A DNA stretch of 43,263 nucleotides from PXAP01 sp964520585 (GTDB taxonomy: Bacteria; Bacteroidota; Bacteroidia; Bacteroidales; PUMT01): NCBI GenBank assembly GCA_964520585.1, contig CAZFOO010000024.1:1-43263 (forward strand), given 5' to 3'. Below are positions 28,295 to 38,000 of the stretch, in pieces (positions within the stretch are counted from its first letter, which is position 1; every line of letters begins with the position of its first letter). The notes beneath the pieces are model-generated. The model was given only the letters and a program-made list of their open reading frames with translations. It was not told where the DNA came from and did not search any database. Made by a program: the position numbers and the translations under genes.

Positions 28295-28300
28295 TGATAA

Positions 28301-29896
28301 ATGCACTTAAACAATACAAAAACCAGGAATAATTTGAAACTATCAGGCCTATATTTCAAGATTAATAAAAGCAATCAATTGCTTATCATGTATGCAATAT
28401 TACTTATGCTGTTTTCTGGGTATACTCTACATAGCCAGACTCGGATGAGACAAATTCATTTACACAAAGCCACGAGCTTCCTGGATACAAATGTTCTGGA
28501 AGGAAATCTTTTACATCTTAATCTATGTGGGGAGAGGCCTGATGATATTCAGGAGATCTACAAAACTGCTTTCAATACCTTGCATGCCGACTCAAACTCC
28601 ACCTTTAACGATCTTGCAAAGAACCTGAATTTCTTAAAATTATGCCGGGAAAATGGCATAACACATTCCGGAGGCCCGATGCTGGGGAATATCTCTTCAG
28701 AAGGAGCATCGGTATGGATAAGGACTTTAAAGCCTGCAAAAGTTGAGGTGCGCATTAATGTTGATGGGACAGTTAAAACATATGGGCCTGTGCTTAGCTC
28801 TGAAAATACTGATATGACTGCGATTGTTTATGTTAAAGACCTGAAGGCAGAAACATCGTACGCCTATAATGTTTTTATTGATGGCAAGCCTATTAATGTT
28901 GATGTACAACCCTATATTACAACCACTCCTTTGGAACATTTGCCTTCCAATGCCCGGATTGCTTTTGGTACATGCTATCACCGGTGGGGATTGTGCAATC
29001 AAACACTATCACATCAAATCATTTCCAGAGAGCCCCTGGCACTTTTGCTGGGAGGAGATATAGCCGCTCAGGACAGGCGTAACCATATCGGATTGCACCG
29101 GGCGGACTACCTTCTGCGCGATTTTCATCCGGCCTGGAAAAATATGGTATCATCCCTTCCCGTCTATGCAACATGGGACGATCATGATTATTTTGACAAT
29201 GACCAATATAATATTCCCGGAGAAAGTGCCAGGGGCTCCATGGAAGTTCACTACACCCTTGAAGATAAAGAGGCGGTGAGTGATATCTTCAGGGCTTCAT
29301 GGAATAATCCACCATATGGCTCAGGTGAAGGAGGCAAAGGGGTCTTTTTCAGAACCCGAATCGGCCCTGCTGATGTGATTATGCTTGATAACAGGTACTT
29401 CAGGGAAAAAGGAAATTTTCTTGGTGACCAGCAGATGGAGTGGTTGAAAGAACAGTTGCTCGACTGTGAAGGTCCTTTTATCATATTGTCAAACGGAACA
29501 ATGTGGAGCGACTACGTTTCGGGAGGGAAAGATTCATGGGGAGTATATGACCCGGAGGGACGTGAGGAGATATTCAAACTGATTGAAGAAAATAATATAG
29601 GTGGTGTATTGCTAATATCAGGGGACAGGCACGGTGCGCGTGGATTTAGAATTCCTCGTCCCTCAGGATTTAACTTTTATGAATTCGAAGTTGCGAGCCT
29701 GGGGGCCAGAGTAGGCCCACCACCTATAAGAGCCGACTGGGACACACAACTCTTTGGAATATCAGGCGAGTATGCTTTCGGTGAGTTTGATTTTGATGCT
29801 ACATTAACGGACCCGGAGGTAACTTTCAGGCTGATCCATGAAAATGGAGCTGTTCTGTATGAATTGACCCTGACAAAAAGCCAGTTAACTCCATAA
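28301..29896 (+). CDS. PhoD-like metallophosphatase/phosphodiesterase, first paralogue
   Basis: A 531-residue exported protein of the PhoD/alkaline phosphatase D family, which cleaves phosphate mono- or diesters using Fe/Ca or similar metals. Residues about 135-235 form the N-terminal beta domain (GPMLGNISSEGASVWIRT). The catalytic domain shows FGTCYHRWG, LLGGDIAAQD, WDDHDYFDND and ISGDRHGARG, all expected metal-binding motifs. The region before residue 130 is helical and not typical of PhoD. Start uncertain: ATG at 28388 would put the Sec signal (MYAILLMLFSGYTLHSQ) at the very N-terminus and is perhaps better. A second, diverged paralogue lies at 32083. In a glycan locus it may remove phosphate or phosphodiester-linked groups. 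Confidence 0.86.
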   Translation: MHLNNTKTRNNLKLSGLYFKINKSNQLLIMYAILLMLFSGYTLHSQTRMRQIHLHKATSFLDTNVLEGNLLHLNLCGERPDDIQEIYKTAFNTLHADSNSTFNDLAKNLNFLKLCRENGITHSGGPMLGNISSEGASVWIRTLKPAKVEVRINVDGTVKTYGPVLSSENTDMTAIVYVKDLKAETSYAYNVFIDGKPINVDVQPYITTTPLEHLPSNARIAFGTCYHRWGLCNQTLSHQIISREPLALLLGGDIAAQDRRNHIGLHRADYLLRDFHPAWKNMVSSLPVYATWDDHDYFDNDQYNIPGESARGSMEVHYTLEDKEAVSDIFRASWNNPPYGSGEGGKGVFFRTRIGPADVIMLDNRYFREKGNFLGDQQMEWLKEQLLDCEGPFIILSNGTMWSDYVSGGKDSWGVYDPEGREEIFKLIEENNIGGVLLISGDRHGARGFRIPRPSGFNFYEFEVASLGARVGPPPIRADWDTQLFGISGEYAFGEFDFDATLTDPEVTFRLIHENGAVLYELTLTKSQLTP

Positions 29897-29981
29897 TATC
29901 AAATACTTTAGTCTGAAGATAATAATTCCACATCTTATCTATTTCAAAATTTTTATTACCTTTATTTTAGTTTATCTTAAA

Positions 29982-30129
29982 ACCCGCGTCTTTTATGCGC
30001 GGTCATGGACTGAAGGGGCTTTGCCCGAAAGGCATGTGTGATTGAAAAAATTCGCGGCGAGAAGAAAAAATCGAGGTTAAAGCCACCTCCTTTGGTGGTG
30101 GATAGTCCGATTTTAATGAATTTTTTACT
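29982..30129 (+). repeat. Folded intergenic repeat, copy 1
   Basis: Related to 33772-33914. Several hairpins are visible: CCGCG/CGCGG (29984-29988 with 29998-30002), GGGC/GCCC near 30015-30026, CCACC/GGTGG (30084-30088 with 30094-30098), and an enclosing stem AAAAAATTC (30045-30053) with GAATTTTTT (30118-30126). It lies about 85 bp after a PhoD-like gene. Non-coding; either a structured RNA or a palindromic mobile element such as a REP/IS200-type remnant. No transposase is near. Confidence 0.7.
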
Positions 30130-30188
30130 TTAAAATCCCACCGAATAAAGAGGGTGGTGCATTAATATAATTTTAAAATATAGATTGA

Positions 30189-31574
30189 ATGAATAAAGGA
30201 AAACTTGAATTAGATTTATTAAGAAAATCAAAGTATTTATTCTCACTATTATTAGTTATTCTTTTGATTTTACCTGGAAGCGGCTGCAAATCCGTCGATA
30301 AGGAATTCAATACCAGGGTCTCCATCAAAGGAGATAAATGGTTTTTCAATGATCAGATTATTAATCCCGGGTCACCGGCGGAGGGTTTATTTATGAATGT
30401 CAGGATGGTTAATACGGTTTTTGAGGATCGTGGTTCGGAGCTGGCAAAATTTACCGATGATTTTGATCCGGAAGCCAATACACTTTCGTTTATCGATAAG
30501 ATTCCGGAATATGTTTCCTGCGGGGTTAATGCCTTTACCATATGCCTGCAGGGGGGGATGCCCGGGTATGAAGGGGCAATAAATACAGCTTTTAATGCTG
30601 ACGGCTCACTTAGGTATGATTATTTAAACCGGGTTGAAAGGGTTATCAAATCCTGTGATAATAATAATTCTGCAGTGATATTATCCCTTTTTTATCAACG
30701 TCAGCATTCTCACCATTCAGCCTTGAACGGGAAAGAAAGTATTATGAGAGCCGTAGAGAATACTGTTAATTGGATTGCAGACAAGGGCTTTACAAATGTT
30801 GTCCTGGAAATTTCAAATGAATACCGTCATGGGGGCTTTCGTAGCTGGGTGGATGGAGAGTGGCTTATGAGTGAAGAGGGACAGGTGGAGCTGATGGAAC
30901 TTGCAAAGCAGCATCATCCTGAATTACTGGTCAGCACGAGTGGAATGGGGAACGGTTTATTTCACGAACTACTGGCCAACTCAGCAGATTTTCTGCTAAT
31001 TCATTTCAATACAACCTCACTCGATCTTTATGAAAGCCGGATTGCCGATCTGAAAAAATTTGGCAAACCAATAGTCTGCAATGAGGATGATAAATTGGGT
31101 CATGAAGGGGCAGCTGCCCAGGCTATTGCGGTAAAGAATGGCTGTAGCTGGGGATATATGGGTATGCTTAGAAACCAATACTTTCCGTTTGAATTCAATG
31201 GCGTTGCAGACGATCCGGAAGTATATCAGATGTACCGTGATTTAACGACTCCCGGATTTAGGATTGACCTGGAATCTTTACAGCATAACTCCATAACTAT
31301 TAATTATCCTCACGATGGAGAGATCTTTCGAACAGGGCAAAATATAAATATTAATCTGTCCCATCTTTATTCTGACGATCTGGGAGCGGCCAGTATAGAA
31401 TTACTTGCAAATAATGAAAAGATAGCCGAGGTTAACAATAATATCAGATTAAGGGTGTCATGGCAATCTGATGAACCAGGGATATATATTTTCCAGGCAA
31501 TTGTAAAGGATGAGTATGGACAAGAATTGTACAGATCGGCTGAGGTTGATATCATAGTTGAATCTGGCTATTAG
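30189..31574 (+). CDS. Putative clan GH-A glycoside hydrolase lipoprotein
   Basis: A 461-residue lipoprotein (GSGC, Cys33). The central part (about 65-345) looks like a GH5-like TIM barrel: GVNAFTICLQGG for an early strand, VILSLFYQ, then LEISNEYRHGG with N210-E211 as the Asn-Glu acid/base pair of clan GH-A, and KPIVCNEDD with E299 as candidate nucleophile. The C-terminal 100 residues (INYPHDGEIFRTGQNI onwards) form an Ig-like domain. No known family is obvious, so the enzyme class is a structural inference; it may be an uncharacterised GH-A family cutting the locus's glycan. The N-terminal segment is almost identical to a degenerate copy at 34799, evidence of past duplication. Confidence 0.65.
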   Translation: MNKGKLELDLLRKSKYLFSLLLVILLILPGSGCKSVDKEFNTRVSIKGDKWFFNDQIINPGSPAEGLFMNVRMVNTVFEDRGSELAKFTDDFDPEANTLSFIDKIPEYVSCGVNAFTICLQGGMPGYEGAINTAFNADGSLRYDYLNRVERVIKSCDNNNSAVILSLFYQRQHSHHSALNGKESIMRAVENTVNWIADKGFTNVVLEISNEYRHGGFRSWVDGEWLMSEEGQVELMELAKQHHPELLVSTSGMGNGLFHELLANSADFLLIHFNTTSLDLYESRIADLKKFGKPIVCNEDDKLGHEGAAAQAIAVKNGCSWGYMGMLRNQYFPFEFNGVADDPEVYQMYRDLTTPGFRIDLESLQHNSITINYPHDGEIFRTGQNININLSHLYSDDLGAASIELLANNEKIAEVNNNIRLRVSWQSDEPGIYIFQAIVKDEYGQELYRSAEVDIIVESGY

Positions 31575-31707
31575 GGAGTATACACACAATAAATGCAAAT
31601 ATATTTAATCCGGACAGTACATGATTTGCTTATCCAGTAAGCTAAATGCAATCTTATTAAACTGCAAAACCAGCTAGTGTTTGTTTATAAAAAATAGTTG
31701 AGGTGGT

Positions 31708-31986
31708 ATGGTAAGAAACGGAGCTGACAAGTTTTGGGAACTTTATGATCCTTATGAGCCGGATTTATTGAATTGCAATTGGCAACTGGAATATGATCCG
31801 GGAAGCGAAAATATAATTAAAAATCATGGTACGGTTATCTATTCCCGGCTTTCCATTGGCACCCGGCATTTTTACCATCAGAATTATTATGGATCAATAG
31901 AGAATATTGGTGAAGCAGTGGACAGGTTAATGTCTGAAACTGGAAGATGTAATCAGAGTATCTTTCATTGTAAAATGGCCCGGTAA
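31708..31986 (+). pseudogene. Small ORF, probable fragment with GH78/six-hairpin-like start
   Basis: A 92-codon frame. It begins, with the two codons before the ATG included, GGMVRNGADKFWELYDP, which resembles the conserved GGMxxxGAxTFWExxDP segment in the catalytic domain of GH78-like six-hairpin glycosidases. The rest (DPGSENIIKNHGTVIYSRL and on) I do not recognise. With only this fragment and a stop codon three codons before the ATG it looks like debris of a lost glycosidase gene, not a working gene. An independent small protein cannot be excluded. Confidence 0.35.
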
Positions 31987-32082
31987 AGTATCTCCCGGAA
32001 AATCAACACAATCAAAACAGCAGCATCTTTGCATAAGAAGAATATCATCATTTATGATTAACCAAAAAACCTGAAAAGCATT

Positions 32083-33717
32083 ATGAAATTTTTACTCACA
32101 ATCCTCCCGGTCATTTTAGCCATGCTGGCCTGTACTCCAGGTGTAAAAGAGAATGACAAAATACCTGACCTTGTCCATAACATGAACGATAGTTCCTGGT
32201 ATCAGCGTAAATGGGGCACGACGCAGTACCTGCTTGAAATCAAATACGGTGATCCCGAAATATCCATTCAGCATGCCCATGCACAGGGAGATGATGCGGA
32301 GGCATATTACGTTCTTGCTGTAGCTCATACAAAGCTTAATGATCTTGATTCTGCTATGTATTATGTTCAGAAAGCTGTTAGTTCAGGGCTGCCAAAGGAG
32401 AGATTTGCAGCAGGTCCGTATCCCTTTTTTGAGGATCTGTATAACTCAGAGCAATACCAAAGATGGTTTGAAAGACAAGATATTGAACTGGTACATGGCC
32501 CTATGCTTGGAAACGTATTTGATAACAAGGCTGTATTCTGGGCAAGAACTGCAGGTAGTGCTGATGTTCAGTTTGTATTGTCTGCTGACAGGTCATTTAA
32601 CCAGCCAATTTATTCCGGTAAAAACCAGGCCCGTTTTGAAAACGGTCATTCTGTCCAGACTCTTGTTGAGGGATTAACTCCTGATACAGACTACTATTAT
32701 AAACTGATTATAGATGATAAGGAATTAACTGAAGTTTATTCCTTCAAAACCCAGCCACCTGCATATCAACCCGCGGAGTTTGCGGTGGCGTTTGGCGGTG
32801 GTGCTGCCTATATACCCTGGCACAGCCATATGTGGAATACATTATCTGACCATAAGCTTAACGGTCTTTTCATGCTGGGAGATAATGTTTATATTGACTA
32901 CCCGGAACATCCCTATATCCAGGAGTATTGTTACCACCAGCGACAGTCTGAAAGAGAGTGGAGGGAGATGGTAAGTCATACTCCGGTCTATGCTATCTGG
33001 GATGACCACGATTTTGCAGATGACGACGATTATGGCGGTCCAGAGATTGATGATCCGGCCTGGAAGATACCTGTATGGGAAACATTCAAGGATCAGTGGG
33101 CCAATATCAGTTATGGAGGAGGGAAAAAGCAACCCGGAGTATGGTTCGATTTTAACATTGCCGATGTCGACTTTTTTATGCTTGATGGCCGTTATTATCG
33201 TGAAGGCAGCTATGCAGACGATCCATCTGATGATCTTACAATGCTTGGGCCTGTACAGAAACAGTGGCTGAAAGAGGGTCTGTTAAATTCAGAGGCAACA
33301 TTCAAGATCATTGCATCGCCTGTTCCATGGGCCTTTGATGCCAAAGGTGAATATCTGGGAAAATATGATCACTGGGGAGGCTACAGGGATGAAAGAAATG
33401 AATTATTTGAATTTTTATACGATAATAATATTGAGGGTGTTATATTGATCTCGGCCGACAGGCACAGGTCTGACCTGTGGATGATTGAAAGGGAAAATGG
33501 CTATCCTTTGTATGAATTTGAAAGCTCGCGGCTTACAAACACCCATAGGCATCAATGTCTCCCTGAAGCTGAGTTTTGTTACAACGACAAAAACTCTTTT
33601 GGAAAAATCGTCTTTAATACAGAAGCTTCAGAGCCATATGTTATTTATGAGATATGGAGCATAGACAATGAGAAAGTTTTTGAGACAAAAATCACGAAAA
33701 ACGAATTGACGAATTAA
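32083..33717 (+). CDS. PhoD-like metallophosphatase lipoprotein, second paralogue
   Basis: A 544-residue lipoprotein (LAC near residue 17). Residues about 45-130 form a TPR-like helical region (DAEAYYVLAVAHTKLNDLDS). The PhoD beta domain follows (GPMLGNVFDNKAVFWART) and then the metallophosphatase domain with MLGDNVYIDYPEHP, WDDHDFADDDD and ISADRHRSDLW. Metal ligands look intact. It shares the GPMLGN start and overall layout with the paralogue at 28301 but is clearly diverged, so the pair is old or separately acquired. A copy of the folded repeat follows its stop by about 55 bp, as it does for the first paralogue. Confidence 0.88.
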   Translation: MKFLLTILPVILAMLACTPGVKENDKIPDLVHNMNDSSWYQRKWGTTQYLLEIKYGDPEISIQHAHAQGDDAEAYYVLAVAHTKLNDLDSAMYYVQKAVSSGLPKERFAAGPYPFFEDLYNSEQYQRWFERQDIELVHGPMLGNVFDNKAVFWARTAGSADVQFVLSADRSFNQPIYSGKNQARFENGHSVQTLVEGLTPDTDYYYKLIIDDKELTEVYSFKTQPPAYQPAEFAVAFGGGAAYIPWHSHMWNTLSDHKLNGLFMLGDNVYIDYPEHPYIQEYCYHQRQSEREWREMVSHTPVYAIWDDHDFADDDDYGGPEIDDPAWKIPVWETFKDQWANISYGGGKKQPGVWFDFNIADVDFFMLDGRYYREGSYADDPSDDLTMLGPVQKQWLKEGLLNSEATFKIIASPVPWAFDAKGEYLGKYDHWGGYRDERNELFEFLYDNNIEGVILISADRHRSDLWMIERENGYPLYEFESSRLTNTHRHQCLPEAEFCYNDKNSFGKIVFNTEASEPYVIYEIWSIDNEKVFETKITKNELTN

Positions 33718-33771
33718 TCCGGATGATAAGGGTTTATTTGCATCAGCTGATTTAGGTTCATTAAAAAAAAA

Positions 33772-33914
33772 ACCACGTTCTATAACGTGGGCATGTCCTG
33801 GCGGGGCTTTGCCCCAAAAGCCTTTTCGCTAAAAAAATGCGCTGCACAGCAAAAATCGGGCTTAACGCCACCTCTTTCGGGGGTGGATAGACCGAATTTA
33901 GCGAATTTTTTACT
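33772..33914 (+). repeat. Folded intergenic repeat, copy 2
   Basis: Homologous to 29982-30129. Stems: CCACGTT/AACGTGG with loop CTAT (33773-33790), GGGGC/GCCCC (33803-33815), CCACC/GGTGG (33868-33872 with 33882-33886), and an enclosing 11-of-12 pairing of 33832-33843 with 33900-33911. In the first stem the pair CCACG/CGTGG replaces CCGCG/CGCGG of copy 1, a compensatory change. Same orientation as copy 1. Confidence 0.7.
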
Positions 33915-33953
33915 GTTATAATTCTATTAGCAGGGCATCAATAAGTTCCAATT

Positions 33954-34556
33954 ATAAATAAAATATTCTATTCCTCCTTAATTATCCCATTTTGTATCTA
34001 CGGTTGCGCAGAATCAGAGCCGGAAGATAAACAGCCGAATGAGCTGTTTATAGCCATTGATGATTTGAGACCAGAACTGGGAAGCTATGGCAGTTCAGTG
34101 GTAAAGTCCCCAATATAGATAAGCTAGCCGGATCTGCAAGTATCTTTGCTAATCATTATGTGACCGTTCCGACTGGCGGAGCTTACTTGAACAGCTCGTT
34201 AACCGGAATGCTGCCGGCGACAAGGGCTCATTTAGGTAATAATGTGATGCGGGACCTTATCGCCGGTGAACCTGAATCAGAGAAGCCTGAGACTTTCATC
34301 CATCATCTGTGTAGAAATGGCTATTATAGTTGGGATTGGAAAGATTGGTCATTACCCTGAGGGCTTATTATATGGATATTAATAACCGGTTGGAACAGAC
34401 AGGGAACTGCCGCACAGCTGGGATGAATTACCCATTAGATGGATTAGCACTGAAAATACGAGATGGGGAAACAGCCATGATCTTGGATACGGTACTTTTA
34501 CAGAGTTAAGGGGTGTTAATGAAAATGGCACCACAACCCTAATAACCAGTAGATAA
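33954..34556 (+). pseudogene. Degenerate sulfatase gene
   Basis: In three frames one can read a sulfatase N-terminal third. A lipoprotein-like start (FYSSLIIPFCIYGC) begins at an ATA where ATG is expected (33954). Then NELFIAIDDLRPELGSYGSS supplies the metal-binding Asp pair, followed by a frameshift near 34115, the frame TVPTGGAYLNSSLTG, a second shift near 34330, GIGKIGHYPEG, and PVGTDRELPHSWDEL towards a TAA at 34554. The formylglycine motif (expected TCGASR) is destroyed: Cys is Gly and Arg is missing. It is therefore dead on three counts: start, frame and active site. Confidence 0.75.
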
Positions 34557-34798
34557 GCTCGTATAAGAATGTTAGAATTATAATATGAATTGTCAATAAA
34601 AATGTCTTTTATATTTTGACCAGAAAGTTTTTCTATTTACTTCCTGATCGGATTTGTAAGTTATGAATTTATCAAATAATTGATAATCTCACAAAAAGAT
34701 TTTATCAAACACGGGAGATCTATACAGTTGAAGTATTGAAGATTAATTTACCTCAAAATTTGTATTAACTTTAGGATAAATATGAAATACAGATTATA

Positions 34799-35002
34799 AT
34801 GAATAAAGGAAAACTTGAATTAGATTTATTAATAAAATCAAAGTATTTATTTCCACTATTATTAGTTATTATTTTGATTTTACCTGGAAGCCAATACACT
34901 TTCCTTTATCGATAAGATTCCGGAATATGTTTACAAGGCGGTTGTAAATGATATACTTACCTAATAAGCCCGATATAATTTTATTAAAGAGCAAAACCAG
35001 CC
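34799..35002 (+). pseudogene. Shrunken copy of the GH-A-type lipoprotein gene
   Basis: From the ATG at 34799 the sequence matches the start of the gene at 30189 almost base for base (MNKGKLELDLL, then the signal peptide). It jumps at GGAAG to a piece matching 30470-30515, then to one like 31485-31510, and ends with a match to the 3' flank near 31640-31670. At least three internal deletions reduced the copy to about 200 bp; the first lies between two GGAAG repeats and puts a stop after 38 codons. The match extends upstream to 34753. It sits directly before the DUF5107 gene. Confidence 0.8.
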
Positions 35003-35038
35003 AAATAATTGCCAGTAATCCTTAAAATCAAAAACTAT

Positions 35039-38000
35039 ATGAACTCAAACCTGAAGTTTCTTAAGCTAATAATGTTATTTCTCCCTGCATTATTTTTATT
35101 CACAATGGCAGGGGAAAATCTATTGGCTCAGGTATCACTTACTGAGAAAGACCTGGTACTGCCTACCTATCCGGTGGCCAAACCGGACAGGAATCCGATC
35201 TTCTTCAGGAACGAAGCCTATCAGGGAGCATCCAGACATTATTATCCGCTGCGCCTGAATGATCAATATACCGGCGAAAGGATTGATCAGGCCTGGAAAA
35301 CCCTGGTTCTTGAAAATGAATACATTGAGTTAGCAGTAACACCCGAAATTGGCGGAAAACTTTATTATGCTGCTGACAAGACAAATGATTACAATTTCAT
35401 TTACAGGAATAATGTGGTAAAGCCTTCAAATATAGGGATGACAGGTGCATGGGTATCAGGTGGTATTGAATGGTGCGTACTTCATCACCACAGGGCATCG
35501 ACATACCTGCCAGTTGATTATACCACAACAGAAAATGAAGATGGCAGCAAAACAATCTGGGTTGGAGAATACGAACCGCGCCATGGTATGAGGTGGACCA
35601 TAGGAGTAACCATATTTCCCGGAAAATCATATTTCAAGGCCGAAGGTAGAATTTTCAATTCCTCACCCTATACTCATTCCTTTTTGTATTGGGCCAATGT
35701 TGCTGCACATGCCAACAAAAACTACCAGACTATCTTTCCGCCAAGTGCAAAGGTTGCCACCTTCCATTCTAAAACTGATTTCAGCCGCTGGCCCGTTTCC
35801 ACTGAAAGATTCAGGGGAGCGGATTTTACAGAGGGAGTGGATATAAGCTGGTGGAAAAATGTTGAAAGCTCTAATTCATTTTTTATCCATGAATTACAGG
35901 AAGATTTTATGGGAGGATATGATCACGGAACAAATTCAGGAACAGTGCATATCGGTGATCACAATATTGTAAAAGGTGCCAAATTGTGGGAATGGGGATC
36001 GGGAGAGCGCGGACAGGCAACAGAGGCCCGGCTAACCGAGGAAGACGGGCCATATGTTGAATTAATGGTAGGAGCATACAGTGATAACCAGCCTGATTAT
36101 ACCTGGATCAGACCTTACGAAGTAAAACAATGGGAACATTACTGGTACCCGGTCAGGGGTATTGAAGGTTTCAAATATGCTAATCTCAATGGAGCAGTCA
36201 ACCTTGATGAAAGAGGCAGGAACAGAGTATTCCTGGGCTATTATTCAACAACTAAAGTTAATAATGCCAGGGTTATTCTTAAGGATAATGATAACATAAT
36301 TTATGAAAAGGATATTCAGATTTCGCCCGATAAACCTTTCGCTGAGTCTGTAAAGGTGAACAGGGGATTTAATCTGACTGATCTTTACACCCAATTGATA
36401 GATGCTGACACCAAAGAAGTACTGATTGAATATCAGCCAATTAAGCAAGAACCGGTTGATGAGCTTCCTGAGCCATGGAGAGGTTATCCTGATCCTGAAG
36501 AGCTCAATACCATTGAAGAGCTCTATTTAACCGGCAAAAGGGTCGAACAGTTTTATGCCCCCGGCCATGATCAAATGGACTGGTACAGGGCTGCCCTGGA
36601 AATCGATCCATATGATTCCCGCACAAATACTGCTGTTGGAAATAACTATCTTAAAGCCGGCGACTATGAAACAGCAAGATCCTATCTCGCCAGGGCCATT
36701 TCAAGATTAACAGCCGGTTACACACGACCGTCAACCGGCGAAGCATTATACCTCCAGGGTTTGGTACTTAAGGCACTGGATCTCTATGATGAAGCCATTG
36801 ACACTCTTTATCGTGCAACCTGGGATTATGCATATCATTCTCCGGCTTATTTTCAATTAGCCCGGATATCTGCTATGAGAGGCGATTTTGACAAAGCCTT
36901 CTATCAGGTAAACGAATCATTATGGACCAATGCCAGGAATAACCGGGCCATTGCATTAAAAGCATCCATTCAAAGAAGACAGGGCGATTATGAGGGAGCA
37001 ATTGCAACTCTGGGAACTGTGTTTGAAACCGACCCTCTTGATTTCCGGTCGAGAAATGAGTATTATCTGACTGCAAAAGAATCTGGAAATCTGCAAAAGG
37101 CCAATGAATTTCTTTCTTCTCTGAATAAAGAAATGAGGGACTCTCATGAAAATTACCTTGAACTTGCCGTAGGTTATATCAATGACGGGTTACTTACTGA
37201 AGCGGAAGATGCGCTTCGTCGTTTTAGTGGAAACTATCCGTTATTTGATTATTATCTTGGATACATTGCTTTGAAAAAAGGGAATACAGACCAGGCCTTA
37301 AACCATTTCAGATCAGCAGCAGGCCAACCTGTAGATTTTGTTTTCCCACACCGGCCAGAAACTGTTAAAGTTCTGGAAACTGCTCTGCAGCATAATCCTG
37401 CAGATGGTCACGCATACTATTATTTAGGCAACATTCTTTATGATAACCGGCCTGCCCGTGCTATCGAAAAATGGGAAAGTGCAGTTAAACATAACCCGGC
37501 ACTTGCTATAGCATACAGGAACCTGGGCTGGGGCTATTACCGCCATTATGGCGACGGACAAAAGGCTGTAAATTACTATGAGAAAGCAATCTCACTCAAC
37601 CAAAACGAAGCCATCTACTATGCTGAACTGGATGAATTGTACGAGATGAGCAATACTCCGGTCGAAAAAAGGTTGAAACTATTTGCCGGAAACAACGAAG
37701 TTGTAAAAAAACGGGATGATGCTTTCATAAGGCAAATTGAAGTCCTTACCCTTGCAGGTCAGCCGGAAAAAGCTGTTGAATTCCTTGAAGGAGCTGAATT
37801 TGCCTATCGTGAAGGTTCTTCCAGGGTCAGGGATATCGTCATCAATGCCCAGTTAATGGTGGGAAAGAAATATATGGAGGATGAAAATTACAGCAATGCC
37901 CTTAAATATTTCCTCGAAGCACAGGTCCCTGAAGAAGAAGCCGGAAGCGCACGTTTTGGTAACAGGGATATACAGGTTAACTATTACATTGGTTTAGCAT

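Noticed and set aside
28301..35002. One large tandem duplication of PhoD, folded repeat and GH-A gene
   Set aside because: Gene order fits, but the two PhoD genes are strongly diverged while the GH-A copies are nearly identical at their starts, so a single event does not explain both.
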